Source: Thermoplasmatales archaeon
GTDB lineage: Archaea; Thermoplasmatota; Penumbrarchaeia; Penumbrarchaeales; Penumbrarchaeaceae
Assembly: GCA_030595715.1 (NCBI GenBank)
Contig: JAUVCN010000004.1
Coordinates: 1 to 49,647, forward strand
Direction of reading: 5' to 3'
Length of the DNA stretch: 49,647 nucleotides
The first letter of the stretch is position 1, and each line of letters begins with the position of its first letter. Below the pieces are notes generated by a model. The model was not told the DNA's origin and ran no database searches. It was given only the letters and a program-made list of their open reading frames with translations. Below, one piece after another: positions 36,855 through 46,464 of the stretch. The position numbers and the translations under genes were made by a program.

Positions 36855-39800
36855 TCACTCATCGTCGTCCCACTCGAGGTCCTCATCGTCATCCCAGTCG
36901 TCATCCTCTTCATCGTCGGATTCCCACTCCATTCCGAGGTCCTCCAGATCCTCTCCTGACCTCTTCCTGATGAACATCACCGCCAGAACGATGGCTATTA
37001 TCAGAATGACAGCAGCCATGGCCAGGGCCATTGATGTTACCGTCCAATCGATCTTTTCGGACAGTTTTTGGTCCTTCGAACCTTCAATGCTCAGGGAGAT
37101 GTTTCCCGTTGCGGCCTCATCTCCAAACGATGTGACGGAGATGGATATATTGTAATTGCCACCGGTAACGTTCCTGGCCGGAATGTAGATAATAACTCTG
37201 ATGGTCCTGTTCTCACCAGGCGAGATCCTCGAGAATGAGGCACCTTCGATCCTGATCCAATCTTGGATATATTCACTGGAATTCCACTTCACATCTACAT
37301 TGTCCCGTACATTCCCATAGTTCTTGACATTGAATTCTATGATGTAGGTCCCATCCGGGAGGAGGTTCTCCTGGACAACGGAGACGGTCTGGATGGAGAT
37401 GTTGTAGACCTCTTCAACCTCGATCATAAGGGATCTTGAAAGGACCATTTCCGATCCGATGGACCTGACCCTTATTTCGACAGGATACTGGCCCGCAAGC
37501 GCATTCATCGGAGGAACGATCCTGAATCCCATGTAAAGGTCACCGCCAGGGCCCGTGGCGGGTTCTGTAGCGTCCAGGATGACCTCGAAACCTTCCGGAG
37601 GTATTGCCTGGATGAGATAAGTATCATTACAATTGGATAATGATGACACATGAACGATCCCCGTCATCTCCGAACCTGGTAATGCCCTGTCGATGATCAT
37701 TTCGCCATCAATTGTGAAATTGAACAGCGGAGGGACAATGACAACGAGGTCTATAACTGTCGAGGGTACATTCGAATATGGTTCGATCTGAACGGAGAAT
37801 GTGTAATTTCCCGTATGTGGGAACATGTTCGAGAACGATACACGAACCGTCCTTGTATTCTGGGGGTCCACGCTAAGCTCCCGTGCACTGGTCGAGAACG
37901 ACCAATTCGAATTATTGTTATCCATCATCGAAACGGTGAATACATTGAAGATGTTACCAAGGTTAGAGATGTCTATATCGAAATAGGTGGACCCGCTTCC
38001 GTTCTGGAACTTGCTGATGTCATTGCAGGTGGCGATGTAAGAATAGACCTTGGAGACATTTATCACGACCGATGTCGTTTTCAGGACAACGCCATCGGTA
38101 GCATTGACGAAGACCCTGTATGTCATTGGCGGGGCCAGGTCGGGAACACCCACCGAAACCGTCACTATCGTATCCGAGAAAGGACCAATGGTGACCTCTT
38201 CGCTCTCCATCATCAGCCCCCATCCGTTTAGGTCAGTTCTACCCCAACCAAGATCGACAATGACCTCGGAGTTTCCAAGATTGGATACCGTCAAGCCGAA
38301 CGTGCCATAAGTTCCCGGTAATGCGTCCATCCTCGCGATATCCGTTTCGAGCTCAAGTCCGTATTCCTTTTTGATCTCCACAGATATCCTTGACACCACA
38401 AAGGCGGGATCTATGGTGGATGACGCATTTATCGTCAGATCATAGATGCCCGCAGGACATCTATCGGGGATCCCGATCTGGAATGGGACCCTCTCTTCAT
38501 CAAAAGGACCCATGTCAATGGTCGGAGATGGGAGGGTCAGGTTCCACTCCGCGGGAAGATCGGTAAAAGCGATATGTATCGTTTCAGGTCCGTTTCCCAG
38601 ATTCGAGAGGTTCAGATGACCGGCGACCCTTCCCCTCTGATAACAGCTTGTCGAGGATGGATCGGATACAAGGTCCAATTCCCATCGTCTTCCCACCGTG
38701 AAAACAATATTCACAGATCTTGGCTCGGACATTATGGGTGAATCGACCTTGACAGAGATGGTCTTCAATGTTCCCATGATCGCATTCCAGGGAGCAGTGA
38801 CCGTCAATGTTCCATTGATTGTCTGATCTGGGTCGATGGACCCATTTTCCGGGGTGACCGAAGCGATCCAATTCCCGCCCCCGACGATCACGGGTTCGAT
38901 GGCTATCGATGATGAAAGAAAGCCGGTATTTGTCATATTGAAATCCAACTCAACGGTCTGGTTGGGTAGGATATCCATTTCCATCATGCCACTGGTCACC
39001 GCAATATTGGCGCCGTTGACACCGCCAACCGTCACGGTCGGATCGCCCAGCAGGATATATTCGGTGATCGTTTTGAAACTTGCATAACCACCCGGGCCTA
39101 TGTTGTTCATGTAATCCTCAACGGCCTTTGTGAGCATATCTCCCGTTTGATCGTATCCATCCGCATATGCTTCATGAATGTGCAGGTTCATGTATCCGGA
39201 GTTCCTGTTCTTGTAGCTGGTCCCCCATCCACCATAACCAACCCTGGTGCATCCGTAGGTGGCGATCCCCCCTCCATTTGGGGCCTTGTGGAAATATTCG
39301 CCAATGCAGTCCCTGTTCGCATAAGATGGGCCAGGTGGATAGTAGGAGTAGCCTGTGACAGGGTCCAGCCCCGCGGCTCCATTCGAAGCGTTCTCATTGT
39401 CGAATCCATGTGTGAGACACGCATCCAATATGACAACAGGGAGTTTGTATCCATTATCAAGGCCGTAGGCCATTGAGGACCTCACTGCAACCCCCGTTGT
39501 TGTATAGCCCCAACCATCGTAGTTACCATGGTCCGACATCTCGAAGAATCCGCACCCCTTGTTGACCGTCGATGCGATCGAAGTGAGATTTGAAAGTGAT
39601 TCATAGTGCTTCGTGGTATTGAATTCTGATAGAGGTCCCGCGGATATCAGATCGGACATGTATTCTCCTTCAGCCACACCCGAGGTCTCCCCATAAGAGG
39701 GAGGGAATGTATCTGTACCACAAACTGTTGCATTCATGAACCAGGTGGACCCCATAGCGGACAGTTCATAATTGGTCACTTTATCGAGCATCAACGTGAG

Positions 39801-40883
39801 TTCTGAAGTGCTACCAGCGGGTATCCTCCCTATGGATACGTCCGGGTAGAGGTCAAGGTCATCCAGATTGCCACCATTGTACTCTCCCCATAGCAGGTCG
39901 TGATAATCGGTCCTGTATTCGTTCCAGGTGCAGAAATCGGTGGTCCCGTCCTCGAACAGGTCCGCGAAATACAGATCGCTTGGAAGAAATCGCCCATCGC
40001 TGTTCCCATTGTCATCGTAACCGTCAAGGACCATTATCTCTCTGGCCGGCATGACGTTGGAATCTCCCACGAGCAGAACATAATCGATGGACCATTCGAG
40101 TCTTGCATTGTAGATGAACCTCTTCATCTCTTCCTGTGTGTCATTGTCGGAGATATCCCAGTAGACATCGTCCGCAATGTCAGAGAGTGTTACTACCATG
40201 GCATCGAATCCGGTAAGATTCCGGAAAAGAGCATATTCATCCATCTGGTCCTTGAAGATATCCGGACATATCACCAGAAGATCATGTTGGACCGGACCAT
40301 CGATCGGTCCAGCCTTCGGTAGTTCGAAATTTATCCGAAGTGTGCCGGATGTTAACGATATGAGGTCCCCGTCCCTGGCTATTGCAGGATATATGAAGAT
40401 CGGCAGCTTCAATACCGTTTCCTGCGATTCCAGATCGAGGCCGGTTCCCACGTTATATTCCATATGGTCCCGGGGGACAGGGATATTCTCCAATGTACGA
40501 TCGAAAAGTGAAGGATCAGCGCTCGGGACGGGTATAGGGTTCCTGGCCAGATATCCATCCAGCGGGATCACTGATATCTCGTGGTCAACTATCTCCAATG
40601 ACACTATCTTCGAGTTGACGGGGAGGTCAAGTGAGATCGGTAGACGGGGTATGGAATACGCCGAAGATCGTGGGTCCATATCCACTCCTGGGATATGTAC
40701 CTCAACGCCATGCCCTGTGTGGGTCAGTTCAGGTCCATGGAATTGGAGTGGTATCTCGATCGATCTGATATCATTCCGTTCATCGAACGAACCTGCGGAA
40801 TCATCAGGGATGATGACGGATACAGCAGATAATAGCAATAGCGAGAAAATAGCAACAGCTACCTGGACCTTGGAAGAGCTCAT
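36855..40883 (-). CDS. Large C25 (gingipain-like) surface cysteine protease with NEW3/CARDB-like repeats
   Basis: About 1342 residues from ATG 40883, chosen because AGGGTG lies six bases upstream; the track uses GTG 40892. In track numbering, a signal peptide (about 8-32) and a propeptide-like region precede the C25 domain (about 200-650): DLLVICPDIF, YVLLVGDSNVMPARE, PSDLYFADLF and VSIGRIPAG. The catalytic pair appears intact, with H455 in EMSDHGNYDGWG and C492 in VVILDACLTHGFD. About six NEW3/CARDB-like Ig domains follow (about 660-1280, for example LSNLGNGPETIHIAF). A membrane helix is followed by a very acidic cytoplasmic tail (DDEEDDDWDDDEDLEWDDDE). It should cleave proteins at the cell surface. 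Substrate preference cannot be read from the sequence. Confidence 0.85.
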   Translation of the reverse strand: MSSSKVQVAVAIFSLLLLSAVSVIIPDDSAGSFDERNDIRSIEIPLQFHGPELTHTGHGVEVHIPGVDMDPRSSAYSIPRLPISLDLPVNSKIVSLEIVDHEISVIPLDGYLARNPIPVPSADPSLFDRTLENIPVPRDHMEYNVGTGLDLESQETVLKLPIFIYPAIARDGDLISLTSGTLRINFELPKAGPIDGPVQHDLLVICPDIFKDQMDEYALFRNLTGFDAMVVTLSDIADDVYWDISDNDTQEEMKRFIYNARLEWSIDYVLLVGDSNVMPAREIMVLDGYDDNGNSDGRFLPSDLYFADLFEDGTTDFCTWNEYRTDYHDLLWGEYNGGNLDDLDLYPDVSIGRIPAGSTSELTLMLDKVTNYELSAMGSTWFMNATVCGTDTFPPSYGETSGVAEGEYMSDLISAGPLSEFNTTKHYESLSNLTSIASTVNKGCGFFEMSDHGNYDGWGYTTTGVAVRSSMAYGLDNGYKLPVVILDACLTHGFDNENASNGAAGLDPVTGYSYYPPGPSYANRDCIGEYFHKAPNGGGIATYGCTRVGYGGWGTSYKNRNSGYMNLHIHEAYADGYDQTGDMLTKAVEDYMNNIGPGGYASFKTITEYILLGDPTVTVGGVNGANIAVTSGMMEMDILPNQTVELDFNMTNTGFLSSSIAIEPVIVGGGNWIASVTPENGSIDPDQTINGTLTVTAPWNAIMGTLKTISVKVDSPIMSEPRSVNIVFTVGRRWELDLVSDPSSTSCYQRGRVAGHLNLSNLGNGPETIHIAFTDLPAEWNLTLPSPTIDMGPFDEERVPFQIGIPDRCPAGIYDLTINASSTIDPAFVVSRISVEIKKEYGLELETDIARMDALPGTYGTFGLTVSNLGNSEVIVDLGWGRTDLNGWGLMMESEEVTIGPFSDTIVTVSVGVPDLAPPMTYRVFVNATDGVVLKTTSVVINVSKVYSYIATCNDISKFQNGSGSTYFDIDISNLGNIFNVFTVSMMDNNNSNWSFSTSARELSVDPQNTRTVRVSFSNMFPHTGNYTFSVQIEPYSNVPSTVIDLVVIVPPLFNFTIDGEMIIDRALPGSEMTGIVHVSSLSNCNDTYLIQAIPPEGFEVILDATEPATGPGGDLYMGFRIVPPMNALAGQYPVEIRVRSIGSEMVLSRSLMIEVEEVYNISIQTVSVVQENLLPDGTYIIEFNVKNYGNVRDNVDVKWNSSEYIQDWIRIEGASFSRISPGENRTIRVIIYIPARNVTGGNYNISISVTSFGDEAATGNISLSIEGSKDQKLSEKIDWTVTSMALAMAAVILIIAIVLAVMFIRKRSGEDLEDLGMEWESDDEEDDDWDDDEDLEWDDDE

Positions 40884-41049
40884 GTGTATCACCCTGTATC
40901 TATCTTATGTTCGAACATTATTGCTCTCTTTTTAAGTCTTTGTGGTCCTATATGCAACATCTTGTCATTATCCATGTCATGGTTGAAAAACGACAGTATA
41001 AGTAAAAATCCTAAATATGATCCGTCTCTTTCCACTACCGGGGAAAAGA

Positions 41050-41649
41050 ATGTTCGATATTTCCACGTCGGTCATCTTCATCGGATCAGTGATCCTGGTC
41101 CTGATGGGGTTGATAATAGCTTACAAGGGTTTCGACCTTTTGAAACACTTTGTCAGATCAACGGGCGCAATTCTCGGAGGGATACTGTTCTTCATCATCG
41201 GTGGTGTCATAGGAATGTTCTTTGGACCTCTGATAGCGATCGCAGCGGCCATTGTAATGGGAATACTGGGTATGATCATCGGGGCCATACTGGCTCCGAG
41301 CCTTCTGTGGCTTATGCTCTCGATCGTGGTGTTCATCGTCTGTTTCAATATCGGAGGAACCGTGGCAGAGAACTTCGGAGCATCCGGGATCATGGCCCTT
41401 GTGATCGGTATGATCTCTGGTTTTATTGGTGCATGGATATTCTCATTTATGGCAAGAAAGCTGCTTGTCGGAGCAACATCCATTGTGGGTGGTCTGATGG
41501 TTGGAGCAGGAACGTTCATGGTCCTTATAGGACGATATGGTTTCACTGTGGCAGCTGTCAGCGGAACGATCATCCTCGTCCTGGTGGCTCTCACCGGATA
41601 CAGTTCGAACACCTGGAAGAAAAGAAAGAAGTCAAAGAAGAAGAAATGA
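41050..41649 (+). CDS. Small polytopic membrane protein (DUF4203/TMEM198-like)
   Basis: About 199 residues from ATG 41050; the track start at 41017 lies too close to the TATA-like TATAAG at 40997 to be transcribed easily. The chain is almost entirely hydrophobic with about seven glycine-rich helices (GAILGGILFFIIGGVIGMFFG, GILGMIIGAILAPSLLWLML and others) and a Lys-rich end (KKRKKSKKKK). The pattern resembles DUF4203/TMEM198 proteins, whose role is unknown; this assignment is tentative. Its stop lies 3 bp from the stop of the convergent surface-protein gene. Confidence 0.55.
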   Translation: MFDISTSVIFIGSVILVLMGLIIAYKGFDLLKHFVRSTGAILGGILFFIIGGVIGMFFGPLIAIAAAIVMGILGMIIGAILAPSLLWLMLSIVVFIVCFNIGGTVAENFGASGIMALVIGMISGFIGAWIFSFMARKLLVGATSIVGGLMVGAGTFMVLIGRYGFTVAAVSGTIILVLVALTGYSSNTWKKRKKSKKKK

Positions 41650-41652
41650 TCC

Positions 41653-44600
41653 TCATTTTTCCTCTTCCTCTTCATCCTTCCTTCGGAAAAGGGCCGATAT
41701 CAGGATGACAGTGACAAATGCCGATATACCTATCAATATACTGTCATTGACATCTCTCCTGTCCACCTCTTCATCGCCAGGGTCGTTCTCGGGGATGTCA
41801 GATAACCTGTAATCGAATGATATCTCCTCGCGAACACTTTCAATCCATGGAGATGATGTATCCTCGGAACTGGATGTGGCGCCGATCATTGAAAGGTAAT
41901 AGGACCCTTCATCCAGATCGAATGTCATATTGACGATCCCTTCCTTCATCGGTTCGATGTTGGTGATGAATCCCTCTGCTATTACAACGTCATCTCGCGG
42001 GAAGCCGTTGAAAAGGGCCACACGAACGATTCCCAGGGTCCTGTTCGAGTTATTTGAGATCGTTATGCTGAATTCCTTCCCACTATAGCCTGTCTCCCTT
42101 TCTGTCCATCCCATGATAGAGATATTTGTCTCTTCAACGACATCGATTCCCGTTCTCAATGTGGATCCCGGTCTGTCAACTATCTCGGACCTTATCTGGT
42201 AGCTTCCAATATCCAGCTGGCCAATAGGGAGTTCTATCATCAACCCCGTGGAATTTCCACTTTCAGGGATGGGGGTTTCCAGGGTGAACGGTCCTATGAT
42301 GTCCATCTCTTCCATATCCTCGATCGTATATGATATGGTGATGTTCTCATCTTCCCTTCCAGGATAATGGCTCACAGGGCCCGAATTCCGGAATATCATG
42401 TCGATGATGATGTCATCTCCTCTTCCTATCAATCTATACTCCTTGTTCCTTTCAACGTTAAGGTCCGGGAGTAGGTCCTTCACATAAGGCCCATATGATA
42501 TCGATCTGCCGTCAGACATCACCAGGGCACCCCATATCACATTCCTTCCTGCGGCCAGCGAGATGTTCAATCCATATGTCCTCGTGGTTTCCGCTCCCAA
42601 TCCATCTGATGTCGAATTCAGCAGGACAGCATCCTGGAACTCCCTTATGCCTGCCGTTTCCACGCCTGTCCCGGCGACATCCCTGATATCGGTTCCTATC
42701 TCTCCGAAGACCTGTATGAGCAGAGGGTCTTCGGTGACTATGCCGTGGTTCCGGACAGTGATGGATATCCTGGAAGAAAGATCGGTGCCGGATGGGGTCG
42801 ATATTGTGACCTGTTCGATCCTCGGGTCCGATACTACTGGCAGGTCCACATAACTGCTGGACCTGTATGCCGGAGGATCCCCCCATCCTGATGATGTCCA
42901 GATGTGATATCTCAATTGATGTTCAACAAGTGTTGGGTTGAAGTCAACCGTCTTGACCTGATACCTTTCGGAGAATTGGACCAGTTGCGAACTGACCGAT
43001 ATCCTCTTGACGACACCTGTTGTAGGGTCCCTTGATTCCCTGTCGAGGTTCACATAGACATTGCATTCATCAGATAGGCCTATGTTCTCGAGGTCGACCG
43101 AAAGCGTGACCGTCTCCCATCTCTTGTATTCGCCAGGGACAATGTTCCTTACATCCACTATCCTCGCCGCGTTGGATAGGTCCATCTCCTTCAAAGGCCT
43201 GCTCGATGGTTCTGATGAGTTCAAAGATACCAGATCAAAATATGTGGCAAGGACACGCCCATTTCCAAGGGGTATGAAGGCTGGATCATACTGGGGCCCG
43301 TCATCCGATGTCAGCGGTAGCGGATCGGACCAGTTCGTATCGAATGGATCACTGCTTCCCTCCGATATCCATATATCATCATCCCCGATCGATCTCCAGG
43401 ATATGAGAGGTTCTCTGTCACTTCCAGGGGAGATATAGAGGTCGGAGAGGCCTTCTCCTGAATGGGCAATTTCCAACACCTTTGACTTGATGTCACCTTC
43501 GTCAAGGTTACCGGTGATGATCTTGATCGTATGTTCCGGGGTCAGTTCCTCGGTCCTTGTCAGAACCCCAATTATAAGGGAACCATCACTCAACGTCGAG
43601 ATCCTGGTCGAGATCACATTATCATCTCCCAGGGAATTCGTAAGAGTTCTGGTCAGGCTGGCCAGACCAGTGAATGGGTCATACCTTTTGTATTTACATT
43701 TGCCCCCTTCAGATGTCCAGGTGATCCAGAGTTTGCCATCATCACCGAATGTGATCCTGGCATTGTCATCCCACAGTGAGTTGGTGGTGATCCTCTCCGG
43801 CTCCGACCATGAGGATCCTGAGAATATCGCCAACATGATCTCATTATCATGGAGGGTCCTTGGATCGGAGTCCTCATCCTCTGTCCATACCAATGCAATG
43901 GTCCCATCGCCGTTGGTGCATATGTCAGGGTGGAATTCCATGTTTTCGGACGTTGTAACACGTGAACCATTTTCCGGAAATGATCCATCTCCGGATCCCA
44001 GAGAAAAGAAGATCTCCAGGGACCCCATTCTTTCGAGCGGGGCCGTTGACCATTCCCTGGACTTCGTCCAGACCGCCATCGGTGATCCGTCGGGAAGGTA
44101 GACCAATCCCGGAGATGAGATGTAGCGGTTTTCAGGGTCCAGTTGGACACGGGACCCGTTGTATGAAAAAGTGAGAACAGAATGGTGTCCCGAATCCTGG
44201 ACCACCTGCAGGGATGCAGGTTCTCCATCCGGAGATAATGTCATTCCTGTTCCCGGTCCTATCAATGGGATGTTCCAGGTCGGATCCCCTTCCGATACGA
44301 CCAATCCTGTGTCCCGGACGAACACGGAATGATCAATGATCAATTCCCCCTCATGGGTCCAGGATCCCATCTCGTTCAGATCGAATGAGAATGTCAGGTT
44401 GACCTCGGAGAAGATATCGGAAACCGGACCATCGAATCCAGGGGCAGGATCCGTGTCGATCATCGTTCCGTTCCCTCTCAGATCCATATCCAATGTCATT
44501 ATTGGAATGATACCATCCTCGTTCAGAACGAGCCGGATATCGTAGGCGATGGTGCCTTTGATGCTCGGGTCGGTGAATACCTGAATGCTCCTTCCATCCG

Positions 44601-45735
44601 GAAGGGCATGGTCAAAATAGTAGGCTCCTTCAAAGAGATCGACATAAGGTACCACCGCTTCTCCAATGATGCCCAGATCTTCATCTGACCAGGCATCATC
44701 GAGAATATGCCTGCTCTGGAGGTCGATCGTGACGCTTCCTCCTTCCAAGTTCAGAGGGATAACGCCATCCAATTCGATCAGGGCCGTTCTATCCAGCATG
44801 ATGTTCGCCGAGATCAATATGTCCCTTTCCCCCTCGAAAATAAAGATATCCGTGGTCCCATTCATCCCCGATATCTCAATTTCTCTTCGGAATTCGGGGA
44901 TGTCCAGATAGCCACTGACCTTGTAACAATCATCATCCACATCGAAATAAGTGTCCAGATCGATCAGGTCATCGGTCCATTTGGGAAGGTTTGATGTCAT
45001 TATCTGAAATGAATAGGGGTCCATGTCGATCGATGCATATGATGAGTTTATTGTGACGTCTGAGATCCCAGGGGGTAGAGATCCAACAGGTATGTCCTGT
45101 CTGTATCGTCCATCTACCTGGAATGGGACGAAGAGCTGTTCATCACCCTGTTCGAAATAGACCTTCACAAGTGACGGATCTACCGGCATGTTCAGGTCAA
45201 CCGTGACCGGGATCTCAAGGGGGATATCTGAAATAAAATTTCCGAGTTTCCTCGATGAGGGGTTGCCATCCCATCCCGATGATATTCCCGATATCTTGGG
45301 CATTTGAACAAGATAGGAGCCCACATTGTTGGCCTTGGTCACATCCTCTTTTTCCGGATCAAGCCCAACAACAGCCCATAATCTGTGAGGCGTGATGGTT
45401 CTCGGGTCCCATTTTACCTTGATGGTGAACTCCTCGTTCCTGGAAAGTGATGGAATGCTCATCTGGGTGATAAAGGTCCTGTTCCCTGTGACAAGATCGT
45501 GCTCATCCCAGAAGAATGCCTGACATCGATCCGATACCTCATCTCCCAGGTTCTTCAGATCGAGAATGATATCAAAATCCCCTTCAGGATCCGGAAGGGC
45601 CGAAAGGGATATTATTGCAATATCCTGCCCCGGATCGACCGGTGTTCCCTGCTGCCCGGAAATGAATGGTTGTATCGTTACGATAGCGACAATCAAAGCA
45701 ACTATAACAATGGCAGGCAGGTTACCCGATCTCAT
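41653..45735 (-). CDS. Giant CARDB/Ig-type surface protein with BNR-like repeats
   Basis: The 1360-residue product has a signal peptide (about 1-27, ending ISGQQ) and a first CARDB-like domain (about 35-145, IILDLKNLGDEVSDRCQAFF). A central part (about 540-850) has repeats reminiscent of BNR or propeller blades: GSPMAVWTKS, GTIALVWTEDEDSD, GKLWITWTSEGG and EPLISWRSIGDDD. More CARDB-like domains follow (about 880-1300, RISITVRNHGIVTEDP, ISNNSNRTLGIVRVALFN). One C-terminal helix (ILIGISAFVTVILISALF) and a short KDEEEEEK tail end it. A TATA-like CCTTTTTATCC (45755-45764, minus strand) lies about 25 bases before ATG, so the transcript may be leaderless. No catalytic domain was recognised. It is probably an adhesion or scaffold protein. 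Confidence 0.75.
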   Translation of the reverse strand: MRSGNLPAIVIVALIVAIVTIQPFISGQQGTPVDPGQDIAIISLSALPDPEGDFDIILDLKNLGDEVSDRCQAFFWDEHDLVTGNRTFITQMSIPSLSRNEEFTIKVKWDPRTITPHRLWAVVGLDPEKEDVTKANNVGSYLVQMPKISGISSGWDGNPSSRKLGNFISDIPLEIPVTVDLNMPVDPSLVKVYFEQGDEQLFVPFQVDGRYRQDIPVGSLPPGISDVTINSSYASIDMDPYSFQIMTSNLPKWTDDLIDLDTYFDVDDDCYKVSGYLDIPEFRREIEISGMNGTTDIFIFEGERDILISANIMLDRTALIELDGVIPLNLEGGSVTIDLQSRHILDDAWSDEDLGIIGEAVVPYVDLFEGAYYFDHALPDGRSIQVFTDPSIKGTIAYDIRLVLNEDGIIPIMTLDMDLRGNGTMIDTDPAPGFDGPVSDIFSEVNLTFSFDLNEMGSWTHEGELIIDHSVFVRDTGLVVSEGDPTWNIPLIGPGTGMTLSPDGEPASLQVVQDSGHHSVLTFSYNGSRVQLDPENRYISSPGLVYLPDGSPMAVWTKSREWSTAPLERMGSLEIFFSLGSGDGSFPENGSRVTTSENMEFHPDICTNGDGTIALVWTEDEDSDPRTLHDNEIMLAIFSGSSWSEPERITTNSLWDDNARITFGDDGKLWITWTSEGGKCKYKRYDPFTGLASLTRTLTNSLGDDNVISTRISTLSDGSLIIGVLTRTEELTPEHTIKIITGNLDEGDIKSKVLEIAHSGEGLSDLYISPGSDREPLISWRSIGDDDIWISEGSSDPFDTNWSDPLPLTSDDGPQYDPAFIPLGNGRVLATYFDLVSLNSSEPSSRPLKEMDLSNAARIVDVRNIVPGEYKRWETVTLSVDLENIGLSDECNVYVNLDRESRDPTTGVVKRISVSSQLVQFSERYQVKTVDFNPTLVEHQLRYHIWTSSGWGDPPAYRSSSYVDLPVVSDPRIEQVTISTPSGTDLSSRISITVRNHGIVTEDPLLIQVFGEIGTDIRDVAGTGVETAGIREFQDAVLLNSTSDGLGAETTRTYGLNISLAAGRNVIWGALVMSDGRSISYGPYVKDLLPDLNVERNKEYRLIGRGDDIIIDMIFRNSGPVSHYPGREDENITISYTIEDMEEMDIIGPFTLETPIPESGNSTGLMIELPIGQLDIGSYQIRSEIVDRPGSTLRTGIDVVEETNISIMGWTERETGYSGKEFSITISNNSNRTLGIVRVALFNGFPRDDVVIAEGFITNIEPMKEGIVNMTFDLDEGSYYLSMIGATSSSEDTSSPWIESVREEISFDYRLSDIPENDPGDEEVDRRDVNDSILIGISAFVTVILISALFRRKDEEEEEK

Positions 45736-45754
45736 ACCGCTTCATTGTTGGGGT

Positions 45755-45764
45755 GGATAAAAAG
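45755..45764 (-). promoter_or_regulatory. TATA-like box for the CARDB surface protein (leaderless start)
   Basis: CCTTTTTATCC on the minus strand is centred about 25 bases upstream of ATG 45735. No Shine-Dalgarno sequence precedes the ATG, which fits a transcript starting at the initiation codon. Confidence 0.45.
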
Positions 45765-45823
45765 GTTTCCTGGATCGTACAGGTCCTGATCGAGGGGTTC
45801 GCAGGAGTATTGGACCCTACAGC

Positions 45824-45876
45824 TTTTAATATGAAAACCTCTTTGGGCCACAAAGTACCCATATGATATCATATGG
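45824..45876 (+). promoter_or_regulatory. Promoter and palindromic leader of the ribosomal stalk operon
   Basis: TTTTAATA at 45824-45831 is a TATA-like box, placing the transcript start near 45856. The leader then holds a perfect 18-bp palindrome, CCATATGATATCATATGG (45859-45876), followed by GGAGG at 45883-45887 and the uL11 ATG at 45897. A second small repeat, CTTTG-GGCCA-CAAAG, precedes it. The palindrome could be a protein operator or an mRNA hairpin controlling stalk-protein synthesis. Confidence 0.5.
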
Positions 45877-45896
45877 AAAATAGGAGGAAAAGCCCT

Positions 45897-46379
45897 ATGC
45901 CAGAAAAGATCGAAGCTCTCGTTGATGGAGGAAAAGCTTCAGCAGGCCCGCCACTTGGTCCGGCACTCGGACCACTTGGGGTCAACATCGGCCAGATCGT
46001 AAGTGAGATCAACAAGAAGACCAAGGACTTCGAGGGTATGAAGGTACCGGTGGTTATTACCGTCGATACCAAGACCAAGGAGTTCAGCATCACTGTAGGC
46101 ACTCCACCTACCTCTTCCCTTGTTAAACAGGAACTTGGTTTGGACAAGTCAGCCGGTGACGATTCAGGAAGGGCCACCATCAACCTCCCGATCGAAAAAG
46201 CGATCAAGGTCGCAAGGATGAAAAGGGATTCACTTCTTGCCGTCGAATTGGCAGAGGCCGTCTCTGAGGTTTGCGGTACTGCGGTCTCCATGCACATTTC
46301 GGTGGATGGAAAGGATCCCCGAGAGGTACAAAAGCTTATTAAGGAGGGCCATTATAAGGCGCTCCTCGACGCAGAGTGA
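45897..46379 (+). CDS. rpl11: Large-subunit ribosomal protein uL11
   Basis: A 160-residue protein starting MPEKIEALVDGGKASAGPPL and continuing GPALGPLGVNIGQIV, the proline-rich N-terminal signature of uL11, which binds the GTPase-associated region of 23S rRNA together with the stalk. The C-terminal domain VGTPPTSSLVKQELGL is also typical. Start ATG 45897 lies ten bases after GGAGG; the track start at 45873 falls inside the leader palindrome. It is the first gene of the order uL11-uL1-uL10-P1, as in many euryarchaeal-type genomes. Confidence 0.97.
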   Translation: MPEKIEALVDGGKASAGPPLGPALGPLGVNIGQIVSEINKKTKDFEGMKVPVVITVDTKTKEFSITVGTPPTSSLVKQELGLDKSAGDDSGRATINLPIEKAIKVARMKRDSLLAVELAEAVSEVCGTAVSMHISVDGKDPREVQKLIKEGHYKALLDAE

Positions 46380-46410
46380 TCCGCGTCAATGAACACAAGA
46401 TTCCGATGTA

Positions 46411-46441
46411 GGAGGGGCATCAGGGCCCAACCCTGACCTCC
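46411..46441 (+). promoter_or_regulatory. Two-helix hairpin in the uL11-uL1 spacer, candidate uL1 autoregulatory site
   Basis: GGAGG pairs with CCTCC and, inside it, TCAGGG pairs with CCCTGA around the loop CCCAA. A four-base bulge (GGCA) sits only on the 5' side between the two helices. Two helices with a one-sided bulge just ahead of the uL1 gene recall the L1-binding mimic of 23S rRNA used for feedback in archaea and bacteria. Whether the bulge bases match the L1 recognition core was not tested. Confidence 0.45.
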
Positions 46442-46464
46442 GCGAAACTACACGGGGTGATGAA

